DNA of 64,000 nucleotides from the NCBI RefSeq assembly GCF_014898815.1, contig NW_026515513.1, positions 248,001 through 312,000 on the forward strand, read 5' to 3'. Shown piece after piece: positions 12,501 through 22,884 of the stretch. Every line of letters begins with the position of its first letter. The stretch's first letter is position 1. The notes below the pieces were generated by a model that was not told the origin of the DNA, made no database searches, and saw nothing but the letters and a program-made list of their open reading frames with translations. Both the position numbers and the translations under genes were made by a program. The DNA comes from Panonychus citri. Taxonomy: Eukaryota > Arthropoda > Arachnida > Trombidiformes > Tetranychidae.

Positions 12501-13042
12501 CGAAGAATGAATAAGAAAAATGGATCATCATATAAATAGAAAAGCAAATTAAGGTTACAAAACAAGAAGGAGACACTTCAACAGTTGAACTTTACCTCTA
12601 GCAAGTGTTTCAGATTCAGCGGCTGATTTACATTTCTCAAGCATTGTAATATCAGCACCAACAATGAAATTCTCAGGTTTACCAGAGATTAATACACCAG
12701 AGGTAATACTGGAATCGGTCAAGATCCGTTCAAGATGAGCTTCCATTTGACTGCTGAACTCTTCGGAAAGACTGTTGACCTTTTCCTTTGGATTGTCAAA
12801 TTTAACAACAGCAACACCATTTCGTACATCACAGGTAATATATTCTACCGAAATTGGAATAGAAAACAAATTAATTAGTCTGCAACAATTGGAACAATTG
12901 GATAAAAGAAAAAGAAAATGTAAAACAACAATTTACCGGAACTTTGAGAAGAAAAATGTCTACCAAAAGAAAAGAAAGAACCAGGAAACTTTGGAGAAAT
13001 TGGATTGAGTCTCCCTAACATGGAAAGTCGGGCGATATTCAT
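9537..13042 (-). CDS. HADHA: Mitochondrial trifunctional enzyme subunit alpha, 7 exons
   Basis: Complement of 9537..9737, 9828..9918, 10004..10124, 10858..11946, 12019..12453, 12596..12844 and 12937..13042. The total is 2292 nt, giving 763 aa, the same length as human HADHA. The N-terminus (MNIARLSMLGRLNP) is Arg/Ser-rich like a mitochondrial presequence. The crotonase domain shows the oxyanion and Glu segments GGGLEVAMNC and GLPEVMLGLLPGATGTQRLP. The 3-hydroxyacyl-CoA dehydrogenase part has the NAD motif GAGLMGAGIA and the catalytic-His segment GMHYFSPV. The last exon ends FAPCQLLLDHAKD. It performs enoyl-CoA hydration and hydroxyacyl-CoA dehydrogenation of long chains in mitochondrial beta-oxidation, with the beta subunit HADHB, which is not in this window. 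The largest intron (10125-10857) has no gene that I see. Confidence 0.96.
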
Positions 13043-13885
13043 GGTGGAGATTTAAAGATGACCAGAAATCAATTAGAAAATGTAGAAACTAAAATAGTTA
13101 ACAAAAGGAAAAGGTAAATTAACACAGAGAAATTGATTGGTCTTCAACACACTTACAAGTAGGAAAAAAATTCTATCAACAATTAATGTAAACAAGAGAC
13201 TAACTTGAAGATAGAGGGAGAGCAACAGACAGAAGGAAAGAAAGAGAAAAGTGTGAGCTGATTTAAGAGAACAGGAAGATAAAGAGGAGAAGGAGGGGGA
13301 GAATTTCGATTGATTGTGGAGAGAAAATTAATCAGTAAATCACCGAAAAAATAGAAGATTAAAATTCAAGACAATCGATTGTTAGAAAAGGAGAAAGATG
13401 AACATCAATGGAATTGGAATTTCAATTTTTCCATCTGATTAAATGATTTTTTCTTCTTCTTTTTGTTCAATAAGTTCAACGAATTAGGTTTAGTCAAGAG
13501 TCGAATGAATTTATCTTAATTAAGGGAAATCAGTAGGTAATTTGGTTTGATTTGTTGGTTGGAATTGTTGAGAAAATTATTCTCATTGTATTTCATTGAG
13601 ATTCGCGACGATTTGAGGTCAGGATGTTACGATCGGAATGTTTATCGTTCTAATAGTTGATTGATTAGATTTCGGTGAGGTTGAACATTAGATTTCTATT
13701 GTTTTGTTTGTGAAAATTTCACTGAGATAATTGGGATTATGGTTAATTTTAAGAAATTGAAATTTTAATGAGTTGTTTTATTTTCAGGTTCTCATGTTTT
13801 AACCAAGATGAAAATTATCCTCATTTTATTTCAAATTAGTATTTAGGATTTGGTGATAATGTTGAATTTCACAAAAAGAAAACGA
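13043..13885. other. Intergenic upstream of HADHA, downstream of POMP
   Basis: Purine-rich then AT-rich DNA without a supported gene. It should hold the HADHA promoter and 5' UTR and the POMP 3' UTR. I see no diagnostic element. Confidence 0.5.
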
Positions 13886-14559
13886 TTACAAAATATCCAA
13901 ATGTCTTTCCATGACCAAATGAGGTGGCCCCATCAACTCTCTATCTGACATGGAATCTGGAGAAGAGAAATAAGAGATTGATATTATTAGTAATGAGTAT
14001 TAGATAGAGGGTATTCTAATTTCTAATGAACAAATTAAGGTTGCAATTGATAGCTCACCATTAAACATATCTTCTGGACCGAAATTCCAATCATTACCAG
14101 TCAGTGTTTCCAACATGGCATTTGACTTTGGAAGGAAAGGTAAATGTCCAACTTGCGAAGCTGCTTTGCGTTCCATCATGAACTTCAACGGAGCCTGAAT
14201 ACCTTGGGTGGAAGCAAGGATTGAATAACAAGCCCTTTCCTCATTTTGAGCAAACTAAAAAAAAGGAAAAACAATAAAGAATTTAAATTTACAACAACAA
14301 AAAAGACCATCGGAAACAGGAACACATGAAATTATACTTACATTTGCTTCAGATTTAAGAAGTGGATGTTTAGAGATTTTGGATTGAGCATTGCTTTCAA
14401 ATCTATAAAACAATTAAGAAATAAAATTGATAAATTAAAATCAAACATAACAAAAAAAGAACCAAATGAAAAATCAACTTACCCACTAAGCATTAAATTT
14501 CTTTCAGGATTAACCAGACGAGAACTAGAAGATTCAGATTTAGACGATGGTAAAGCCAT
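13886..14559 (-). CDS. POMP: Proteasome maturation protein, 4 exons
   Basis: Complement of 13886..13956, 14059..14254, 14342..14402 and 14483..14559, total 405 nt, gives 134 aa (human 141) with phases closing. Diagnostic UMP1/POMP segments are QAPLKFMMERKA, LPFLPKSNAMLETLTGND, FGPEDMFN and the C-terminal GPPHLVMERHLDIL, in the family order. The product is a chaperone that helps half-proteasomes assemble and is degraded once the 20S core matures. The start ATG follows a short leader. The gene diverges from the U5 snRNA gene about 0.4 kb away. Confidence 0.93.
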
Positions 14560-14944
14560 AATTAGATGAACAATGTAATCAACAAATGGAACAAAAAGTA
14601 AATCAATTGAGACAATTAAAAACAAAATCAACTCCAAATTAATTGCGAAAAATAAACTCAAGTGACTCAACAAAAGACCAAAATACACAAAAGATTCTGT
14701 GAAAATAAGCTATTCTCACAGAGACTTAACCGGAGAGAACAATTTTCAAAGAGAAAAATATTTTTTCCAATAAAAATCAATAAATTCCAAAGAATATCAA
14801 TCAATTTAATTTTCTAAACACTAATTAACCATTAACAAACTATAAGAAACCCAATGCAATCAAAAAAAGAATCAAAAACACTAAAAAAATGACGAAAAAA
14901 AGAATAGAAAACAACAAACTGTCTTTTCTTTGTAACGCTCGACG
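14560..14944. other. Spacer between POMP and the U5 snRNA gene
   Basis: AT-rich DNA that should contain the POMP 5' UTR and promoter and the distal part of the U5 promoter. No coding sequence is accepted; frames here are low-complexity Lys/Asn/Ile. Confidence 0.5.
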
Positions 14945-14952
14945 TTTATATA
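14945..14952 (+). promoter_or_regulatory. TATA-like box upstream of U5
   Basis: TTTATATA lies about 24-31 bp before the inferred U5 5' end. In insects and vertebrates Pol II snRNA genes use a proximal element and usually lack TATA, whereas Pol III snRNA genes have one. Its role here is uncertain. Confidence 0.35.
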
Positions 14953-14975
14953 CCGAGAGCGTAAAGAGTTGAGTT

Positions 14976-15092
14976 AAGCTCTGGTCTCCCTTCAACTAAC
15001 GATTTAATCTTTCGCCTTTTACTAAAGATTACCGTGGAGGGAGGCACATATTATGAGCCTTACGCCAATTTTTGACCCCTCCTCTGGGGGGG
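14976..15092 (+). ncRNA. U5: U5 spliceosomal snRNA
   Basis: The sequence contains the invariant U5 loop I CGCCTTTTACTAAAG at 15013-15027, flanked by complementary stem arms (AATCTTT / AAAGATT). The 5' part reads CTCTGGTCTCCCTTCA, as in known U5 RNAs. An Sm-binding site AATTTTTGA is at 15067-15075, followed by a terminal stem-loop CCCCTCCTCTGGGG. The length of about 117 nt fits U5. U5 holds the exon ends together in the spliceosome within the U5 snRNP. The exact ends are estimated by comparison with family form. Two overlapping reading frames on both strands are therefore not genes. Confidence 0.95.
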
Positions 15093-15404
15093 ATATTATA
15101 ATTCCAAAAGCAGAAGCACCAAAACTCAAAAATACATCGATACTGATTGATTCCGGAAGTAGAATCAAGTTCAGTTGGATTGTAAACTCTATCGAAAAAA
15201 GAAAAGTTCTCTTTGGATTAAACTTTTTCTTCTTCGTTTCTATTGTGGGTGACAATTCGTATTCGTTCAATTTCAATTTCGATTGGGTGATTAGGTTGAA
15301 TTGGTTGCGAAATGAATGTTTTAGATTTCGAGTTTTGAGTTTTTATTTTGAGGAGAAAATTTTTGTCTTTATTTTCATTATGATGATGATAATCGTGGTA
15401 ATGG
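15093..15404. other. Spacer between U5 and NHP2
   Basis: No gene is seen. It includes the NHP2 3' UTR and the sequence after the U5 terminal stem. Confidence 0.5.
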
Positions 15405-15944
15405 TTAAGCTTCTTGTTCAATACATTGTGAAGGAACTGGTAATGATTTAACAAGATTGTAACACTCATCGTATAGACTTTGATAGGAATCATTTTTACG
15501 AATCATAACCATGACACAAGGCCTTTTAACACCCATGGCTGCTGATATATCATATCTTAAGGGAACAAAGGCAAAAGGTATATCTTTATCTTCACAAAGA
15601 ACAGGTAAATGGCTAATTACATCGATTGGTGTTACATCTCCAGCAATTATGGTTATCCCTTTGTCACCTCTTCTCACTTGTTTTTGGACATTCTTAAGAC
15701 CGGCGATGATTCCTTTCTCTTTACCCGCTTTTTTGATCAATTTTAATAATTTTTTTGTCATCTTTTTAGGTGCCATTGGCTTGGCAATCAGAGAAACATA
15801 ATTTAATTTATCTTCATACGATAAATTAACAATACTCGATGGATCTTTACTAAGGTCTAATGTGTTTTCACCATTTTCATCTTCATCCTCAGTCCTTTGT
15901 TTCTTTGAACTTGAATCTACTTCTCCTTCAGCGGTTCGTTTCAT
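15405..15944 (-). CDS. NHP2: H/ACA ribonucleoprotein subunit NHP2
   Basis: A single coding exon of 179 aa. The start MKRTAEGEVDSSSKKQR lies just after a TTTTTTTGTAG acceptor-like tract, so a 5' UTR intron is possible; the frame also stays open upstream, but MKRTAEG fits the family better. An acidic/basic N-terminal tail precedes an L7Ae/Nhp2 domain: KLLKLIKKAGKEKGIIAGLK, VRRGDKGITIIAGDVTPIDV, LCEDKDIPFAFVPLR and LGxA-type segment ISAAMGVKRPCVMVMI. NHP2 binds the H/ACA guide RNA core with dyskerin, NOP10 and GAR1 for rRNA pseudouridylation. It is head to head with AIMP2. Confidence 0.93.
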   Translation of the reverse strand: MKRTAEGEVDSSSKKQRTEDEDENGENTLDLSKDPSSIVNLSYEDKLNYVSLIAKPMAPKKMTKKLLKLIKKAGKEKGIIAGLKNVQKQVRRGDKGITIIAGDVTPIDVISHLPVLCEDKDIPFAFVPLRYDISAAMGVKRPCVMVMIRKNDSYQSLYDECYNLVKSLPVPSQCIEQEA

Positions 15945-16294
15945 GGTTGACCTACAAAAAAAAAGAAAGAGAAACACCAACTCGTACAAATTAGAAAACA
16001 AAGAACAATTTAAATTAACAATTTAAAAAATAAATTCACTAGTAACAATTTAAAAAAAAGAAAATTAAATTGAATCAGAAAACAACATGTGAGTTTAGAG
16101 AAGTGAAACTGAGACTGCGCAAAATTTTTTCTAATTTTCTGCCAGAAAATTTTCTGGTTTTGTGTTCACTTTTGTTCAGCTGATTTGTGTTGGAAAATAG
16201 ATTCACAAATTAGTTAATTGTTGGTGATTTTAAATTTTTCTTCTTATTCTTATTGATTGTTTGACTTGTTCTCTATTGGAATATTGTATTCACC
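15945..16294. promoter_or_regulatory. Putative shared promoter region of NHP2 and AIMP2
   Basis: The two start codons face away from each other across 350 bp of AT-rich DNA. Both are housekeeping genes of translation and RNP biology, so a bidirectional promoter is plausible. No specific box was identified. Confidence 0.35.
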
Positions 16295-17395
16295 ATGGAT
16301 GTTATGTATAAAGTGAAACCCATTTTCTGCAGTGAAGAGATTGTCCTTCCTGACAACATGTATTATGTTAAACCGATTGGTGATGTTGAACCATTTGATT
16401 TAATTAAATCTTCTAATAAATCTTGTGGTAATCAGGTTGATACTAAATTATCAACTTGTCAATCGAATAGTGTTACCAATTGTTCTGTTGGTGAGATTGG
16501 AAAAGGTAAAGAGAACAAATTGTCCAATGAGAAAAAGACACCGGCTGATAAAATGGTTACTTGCACCAAGGAGGGTAAAGATGGAAAGCCTGGAAAAAAA
16601 TCGAAAAAAGGTAAAAATTCTGGCTCGGAACAAGGTAAAGAAAGTGGCCAGTCAAAGGGTGATGGTCAATCTTTGCCAAAGAAAAGTCAAGATGATTCCC
16701 AAGAAAGTAATCAAGGAGATGGAAAAGATGATAAAAAAGATGGTGGTAATTTAATTCCACCGGTGGCTGATGTTCCCTATCTGGGTAATATAATTGGAAA
16801 TGTAATTGTTCATGATATTGCCATTCAAGCAGATTTTGATTATAAACCATTAAGGGTTCTTAAAGTGATTAATCATCTACGAAAAAATTTTGGTCTCAAA
16901 ATAGCGGTCAAGGTACATGTTAGTTCAACCGTTCTGGTGGAATCGGAAACCAATGTCGATGAATGGAAGATGTTTGAAACTTTTGAATCTACAATTTTGC
17001 CACGACAAGACAATCAACTGTTTGTCACTCTGATTGTTAAACGATTTACCACCAAAGAGGCTTGGCTAAACAAACAACCTTTCATGGTGTTGGATCCTCA
17101 TCTTGGAACAGCCATTTATGGAGAGGTCAATATCGCTCGGCATGTTACCCGTTTAGCATCAAAATTCTGTCCATTGTGCTACGAAATCTATCCCGAAGAT
17201 GATTCTTCCCAAGTAGAATCGGTCAAAGATATCGATGAAACTCTGAACGAAATTCAAAAGTTTCTATTTATCCGAAATCTCGGTGATAAACAAGCTCGAC
17301 CTTCAATACCCGAAATTAAGGACAAAAGGCTAAAAGATGGCGTCGATTTGAAATTAACTCTTGATTATATCTTATTACTTTCACTCAAATTATAA
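16295..17395 (+). CDS. AIMP2: AIMP2 (p38), scaffold of the multi-tRNA synthetase complex
   Basis: A single-exon frame of 366 aa starting at ACCATGG. The N-terminus MYKVKPIFCSEEIVLP...MYYVKP matches the AIMP2 start that binds lysyl-tRNA synthetase. The C-terminal half is a GST-like fold with AIMP2 signatures LRVLKVINHLRKNFGLK, RQDNQLFVTLIVK and GEVNIARHVTRL. AIMP2 links synthetases (LysRS, AspRS, EPRS and others) in the cytosolic complex. Between these parts, residues ~75-150 form a Lys/Ser/Gly/Asp-rich linker in place of the leucine-zipper helix of vertebrate AIMP2. An AATAAA lies at 17486-17491; the gene converges on the REXO5-like gene. Confidence 0.88.
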   Translation: MDVMYKVKPIFCSEEIVLPDNMYYVKPIGDVEPFDLIKSSNKSCGNQVDTKLSTCQSNSVTNCSVGEIGKGKENKLSNEKKTPADKMVTCTKEGKDGKPGKKSKKGKNSGSEQGKESGQSKGDGQSLPKKSQDDSQESNQGDGKDDKKDGGNLIPPVADVPYLGNIIGNVIVHDIAIQADFDYKPLRVLKVINHLRKNFGLKIAVKVHVSSTVLVESETNVDEWKMFETFESTILPRQDNQLFVTLIVKRFTTKEAWLNKQPFMVLDPHLGTAIYGEVNIARHVTRLASKFCPLCYEIYPEDDSSQVESVKDIDETLNEIQKFLFIRNLGDKQARPSIPEIKDKRLKDGVDLKLTLDYILLLSLKL

Positions 17396-17566
17396 ATTTG
17401 GTCCACTTCAATTTGGAAAGACCAAAATTTATCCCCAGTAAAAAGAAATGCGTCAAAAAAATATATTATTATTTAATTCTCAATGAATAAAATAAGTCAT
17501 TCGATTTAAAGTGAGCTTTTAATTCAAAGAGAATCTCAATCAATGGTAATCAAAAGAATCAATTAT

Positions 17567-18971
17567 TTAAATATTTATGTAACAATATCCCTCCTTAGTA
17601 ATTATAATACAGATATTTTTAGGATTGAGAACGAGTGAGCCCATTTCCGCGGCGACTTTAGGCTTCCAGCGAGTCAGCACTGAGATAAATCGATTAGTAT
17701 TTTCGGTGCTGATAAAATCATGATAAACTTTAACATCGGCCTCGTATAAATGAAAGAAACTGGACAATGGGATCATCGTTTTACTCGAAACAAGTCTAGA
17801 ATCTAAAACAGCATCGGCATAACAAAGATTTTTATCCAATTTATGATTGACCAATTTCATTGTAGCTCGAGCATCTTCAATGGAGCAATGTCCAGAACGT
17901 GAATTTTGAATTGTCTCTCCAAGAAAATTTCCCGACAATGCAGCTAATCCTGTTTTAACTGCTCGGAGTCCAGTTAAATTGTAAATTACACTAGTGTCAA
18001 TTATATAAGGATGGAATGTCTTTAACGCTATAAGATCATTACTCAAAGACTGACCACAAAGAATTGCATCACGTGGGATGACCTTCTTTAAAATTTTCTT
18101 CACATCAGCCAATGTGATATCTACAGGATCCAACATTTCCTTAGTGATTCCACTATAACGGGTAACATAATTTCTAATTTTCTCCTCGGGTTTTACCAAT
18201 GTATCAAGAACCAGATTATAATGTTCATCTACTATACTAACTCGAGCTAATAATTTAGGATCTTTTACTCCTTGGACCATTTCACAATCTAATGCAAACA
18301 TTGGTGAATTTTCAGTAACAGGAAGATAACTTTTACGAGTTGTATTCTTAATCGGGCTCATTGGATTAGGGAATAAAATCCCTTCTTCCAGCATTTGTGC
18401 TGGTGATAATAAAAGATCCAATCTAGTTAATTTTTTGCATTTCTTCCAATCTTCATTTGCTTCCTTTTCTTGTTCTTCAATGGTTTTCATTAGGGATCGA
18501 TCGTTGTTTATTTTTTCGGTCACTCTTCTGCTTAAATTGGTTGATAACAATTTATCTAACCATCCAGGTTCAACTTGGAACTGTAATGAGAAGTAAAAAT
18601 GAAATTTTAAATGACAAATCAGAAAATCATGGAGCTAATCAGCTTACCCGAACAGTTTCTTTAGCACATCTCGATAAAGGTATGTCTTTAGTATCGAAGT
18701 CTAGGATAAAAATACCAACTTTTTCCGCTTTCGCAGATCTTTCTAAGCGAAACCAGTCCGGTTTTAAAGGTAATCTTGAACCAGGAATAAAACACGCCAT
18801 TAGCAAATGTTGAATCTCTTGAATAGAAAGGTAATGTTGCTCTTTTAATTGCAATTGTTTATCATCCTTGGCAGAAAATCCTTTCATAAGAAGGGTAAAT
18901 TTAGGTTTCAATTTGTTCAACTTTTGTTGTAAAAATCGATCCTTTTTGTCCGTCACAATTTCGTTGTCCAT
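17567..18971 (-). CDS. REXO5: REXO5-like DEDDh RNA exonuclease, 2 exons
   Basis: Complement of 17567..18580 and 18648..18971 totals 1338 nt and gives 445 aa with phase zero at the 67-bp intron. The exonuclease domain carries all expected acidic and His positions: FALDCEMVQG (Exo I, D and E), CGQSLSNDLIALK (Exo II, D) and SGHCSIEDARATM (Exo III, H and D). The N-terminal part (MDNEIVTDKKDRF...KVGIFILDFDTKD) resembles the REXO5/REX1 lead region. Family members trim the 3' ends of snoRNA and rRNA in the nucleolus. It is shorter than human REXO5, with no RRMs seen. Assignment to REXO5 rather than REXO1/4 is moderate. Confidence 0.85.
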
Positions 18972-20032
18972 TATTATAGAAAATATTAAGCCTGTGAAAG
19001 TTAGTCTAATAATAGAACAGGGGAAAGAGGATAGAGAGAAAAACAAAAAAACACGTGAGAAAAAAAATGGCGAAATGTTATTCTAAAGATGTAATAGGAC
19101 GCAAATTGAGAAAGTTTAAAATTTTCACAAACCTTTACAAGTTGAGTTACTGGTAAAATAGAAAGTGATAATGCTTGTGATTAGGAGTCCAGTTAATCAC
19201 CAAATCACATAATTAAATTGACCAAACACGAGTAGAATAAAAAACAAAAACGTAAACAAGTGAGATGTGAACTGAGCCCTTGAGATTAAGTTTCAATAGA
19301 GAGCAACAGAATTTCTTAAATATATCCACAGATTGGAAGTGATTAACCAAGATTATAATGAGTTGGAACTGCTTCAAATCACAATCAAGAATCAGTTAAT
19401 CCAACAATAGAGTAAATTTAATGCAATAAACGACCAAGACCTTTAATATTGATTAAAGATGAACCATGTTGACAAAACCAAAGGATAAGAAAATTGGACT
19501 CAATCAATGAAGAACCAAGAGAAGATTTATCAGGTTAATTTCTTAATAACCAAAAGATTGAGATGTGTCGAAAGTATTTAAATAATTAGAAATAAAAAAG
19601 AAATAAAAGAAATGTAATCCAATTAATTATTAGAATTAATGAACAACAATCAACAAAGAAACATGGATAAGATTTAAAGAGAATATTAAAAATCCATTGA
19701 ATCGAAAATCGAATCGATATATCGAAGAGAAAATTTTCTTTTCTTTTGGTAAAAATCTCATTTTCAGTTCTTTTCACTCATTTTCTGATTCTCATCTTAA
19801 TTGTCTACAATTTATAAGTTACCAGTTTACTTTAAATTGTTTTAATCAATTTCTACCAAATCTACCGGATAAATGTACTAGTTTTCAGTTGGAATTTCGA
19901 TTTAATTGTTAATTTAAATTCTATTTGTGAATAAATTTTCTTTTTGTTGTTCTTTCAACACCTTCAATGAGAATCTGTGACAGATGAACAGTTGGTGTTT
20001 GATAAATTGTTTAGTTTAAATATGTTTCTATC
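18972..20032. other. Intergenic between REXO5-like and SLC35E2-like genes
   Basis: AT-rich with no coding sequence that I accept. It must hold both divergent promoters. Short Lys/Asn/Phe-rich frames on both strands are chance frames. Confidence 0.5.
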
Positions 20033-21558
20033 ATGTTACCACATAAAAGTAATTTCATGATTAAATATGATAGTAAATTGATTTACATCATTGCTGTTTG
20101 GTATTTTTTCAGTTTTACTACACTTTTTCTCAATAAGTATATCCTTTCCTACCTCAATGGAGACCCAACGATATTAGGTGAGTATAAGAATAGGATTGAA
20201 CAAAATTGCCAACACACTAACATAATTATTTCTATTTAATTTACTCTTCTCTTTCCTCTAATTCAATTGATGACATTGATGTTTTGTCCATTTTTAATTC
20301 TATTTCAAATGTTCTAGGTTCTCTTCAACTATTTCTATGTTCAATCTGTGGTTATATTCATCTTAAATATCCCATTGGTTATTTAACAACATCAAGTAAG
20401 AAAATACATGATGAAATTCAGAAACCAGTTCTATGGAAAAATTTTAACAAGAGTTTACTTTTAATTGGATGTTTAAGGTAAGAATGTTATTAACCATTAA
20501 TTATCTTCAGTTGACTTGTAACATGAATGTTAATTTATTTTTCCTCTTTTTCCTCTTCAGATATTCAACTATTGTCCTCGGTTTATATGCTCTTTGGTAT
20601 GTGCCAGTTTCATTTGCAGAAACTGTTAAAAGTTCTGCTCCAGTTTTCACTGTTATCATCTCATGGGCTCTCATTGGTGAGACAACAACGACATTTACAA
20701 AACTTTCCCTAATTCCGGTAATGTCCGGTTTGGCCATTTGCTCTGCGTACGAATTAAGCTTTACCTTTGTCGGTTTAATTGTTTCACTGGCTACTAATCT
20801 ATCCGAGTGTTTACAAAATGTTTACTCCAAGAAAATGCTTCGTTCTTATGAACCCGCTGAGATGCAATTCTATTCAAGTACTTCATCACTATTGTTACAA
20901 ATTCCATTCACTTTATTTATGGTTGATTTTGGTCAAGTTTGGGAAGCATTAATGGAGGACAGTAATCTTTTCTTGTCATTCTTATTAGCTGGTATTTCTT
21001 TTCACCTTCAAAGTTTATCTGAATATTTATTATTAACTTTCATATCACCAGTTACTCATAGGTACGTGGCATCATCATAAATAATCTTGTCTAATCATCA
21101 TCATCATCATTAGAATACAATATAATATATATATATTGATTGTTCAATCAGATATCACTATCCTTGATTGTAAATATTCAATACCAATAAGTAATCAGAT
21201 GAAACATCTTTTAATGACAATTACTACTTTTATTGGACTGTCAATTTTAATTATAACATTTAATCTTGTCTGACAACTTCCACCCAAAAGCTTTTATCAT
21301 TTCTAATTTTCTTCCATTTCCTTTTCTTTCATGTATTTTTTTTTCTCTTCTTTTTTTTACAGTGTCGCAAATACTGCTAAACGAGCATTATTGATCTGGT
21401 TATCTGTGATAGTTTTCGGTAATCCAGTTACGTACCTTAGTTGGCTTGGAACAGCTACTGTGATATTAGGTGTTCTACTTTATAATAAAGCTCGATCTTA
21501 CGATGGAAAATCACTGAATCTGGTCGATAAAAGTGTCAACCTTTCTCATATTATTTAA
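20033..21558 (+). CDS. SLC35E2: SLC35E2-like nucleotide-sugar-type transporter, 4 exons
   Basis: Exons 20033..20177, 20318..20477, 20561..21061 and 21363..21558 total 1002 nt, giving 333 aa with phases closing. The protein has about ten hydrophobic helices of the drug/metabolite (EamA/TPT) fold. SLC35E-family segments are SFAETVKSSAPVFTVIIS, TNLSECLQNVYSKKML, PVTHSVANTAKRALLIWLSV and LGVLLYNKAR. The conserved late helix KRALLIWLSVIVFGNPVT fits SLC35E2 best. It probably acts in the Golgi or another endomembrane; the substrate is unknown for this subfamily. An upstream ATG at 20022 leads to a short frame and is rejected as the start. Confidence 0.88.
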
Positions 21559-22884
21559 TTTCTACTCACAATTTTCTTTAAAAATCTTTTTGATGACATA
21601 TTTTTTTAATTCTAATCCCAAAAAAACACATACAGTATGTGAGACAAAACAAACACACACCAACAACTACAAATATCACAAAGATCCAAAAACAGCTTGA
21701 ATATTTATCATATTGTTACTTTTGGCTTCTATGACTTTGAGATTACCAAAGAAAAGGCTCATTTAAATTTGTAACCAAAATAAATCATGACAATATTTTG
21801 AGACAAAAAGTTGATGACAAATTTTCGCGTCTTAACAATTGAACAAATTTTATTTTCCTTTTTAATCGAAAATTAAATTTGGCGCTTTTCTATTTGCGCC
21901 ACCTAACGGATTAGAAGGATAACATTTTGTTCTGTTCTTTCTTTTCAAATTGAGAATCTATATGTTGGTTTAAATTTCTATTGACAATATAATTTGTGGG
22001 AAATTGGTTTTTTTTACTAATCGGATAATCCAGTGGATTATCATCAATTGTTTATTTTAATTAAACAACAATTAAGTAGCAACATTGTTTGTGCGGTGTT
22101 CAATTTAATTGTAATTGTGTAAACCAATTTAGTTGTTAATGTATTGGACCCTCTTCTGTAATCTTAATCTTCATCATCCAATTTTCTTGATTTCTTCATA
22201 ATGAACGTAGAAATTTAATTAATCATGGATTATTTTGTGGTTAAATGAGGTGTTTATGGTGATTGGAGAATAATTAAACTCCGATATATACCTTAAAGTC
22301 AATACATGTCAATGTTTTACTCGAAACTGTTCTCATCTTGTAATACATCAAACAACATTATTTTCATCTTTTAGCCAAACCGTGATTTCTTTACTTGCTT
22401 CCCTTTTCCCTACCTTTCTGGTTATCTGTCTATTTCTCTTTCTCCTCTTTCTTTTTTATTCTTTCTTTTCTTGTCTAGTTTCACGTTCTGGGTGAGGATT
22501 TGTTAATTTCACTTCTCCCTCTCCCTTTTTTTCTCTATCTTCCTCTCTTTTTCTCTTTCTTTATCACTGTTTTTCTTTTTGTTTCTGTACTGATGCTGTT
22601 TTCCCTAACATCACATAATGTTACCTCAATTGTAATCACCTTTTGAAGGATTCAAACTTTGTTTTTGCTAAAATATTGTGCTTCTATTAATGATTCTGCT
22701 ACCATTGTTAACTGTGGTTAGTGGATTAGTAGAAGGTAAACCCATCTACTCTTCTCGGTGATTGCTTAATTTAACTGACAGGGAAAGATAAAATTCAAAA
22801 GGATATATTTTATCTCATGTTAAATGTTGGTGGTGAATTTTTAAGACTCAAAAGTTTTCTCTTCCACGATAAAATTGCTTTAAC
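21559..22884. other. Intergenic between SLC35E2-like gene and PCIF1
   Basis: The 3' UTR of the transporter (AATAAA-like near 21779), then AT-rich DNA and a CT-rich block at about 22390-22600 that is probably 5' flank or UTR of PCIF1. No gene seen. Confidence 0.5.

Noticed and set aside
15022..15451. Reading frames on both strands over the U5 locus
   Set aside because: They overlap the U5 snRNA and lack any protein-like conservation.
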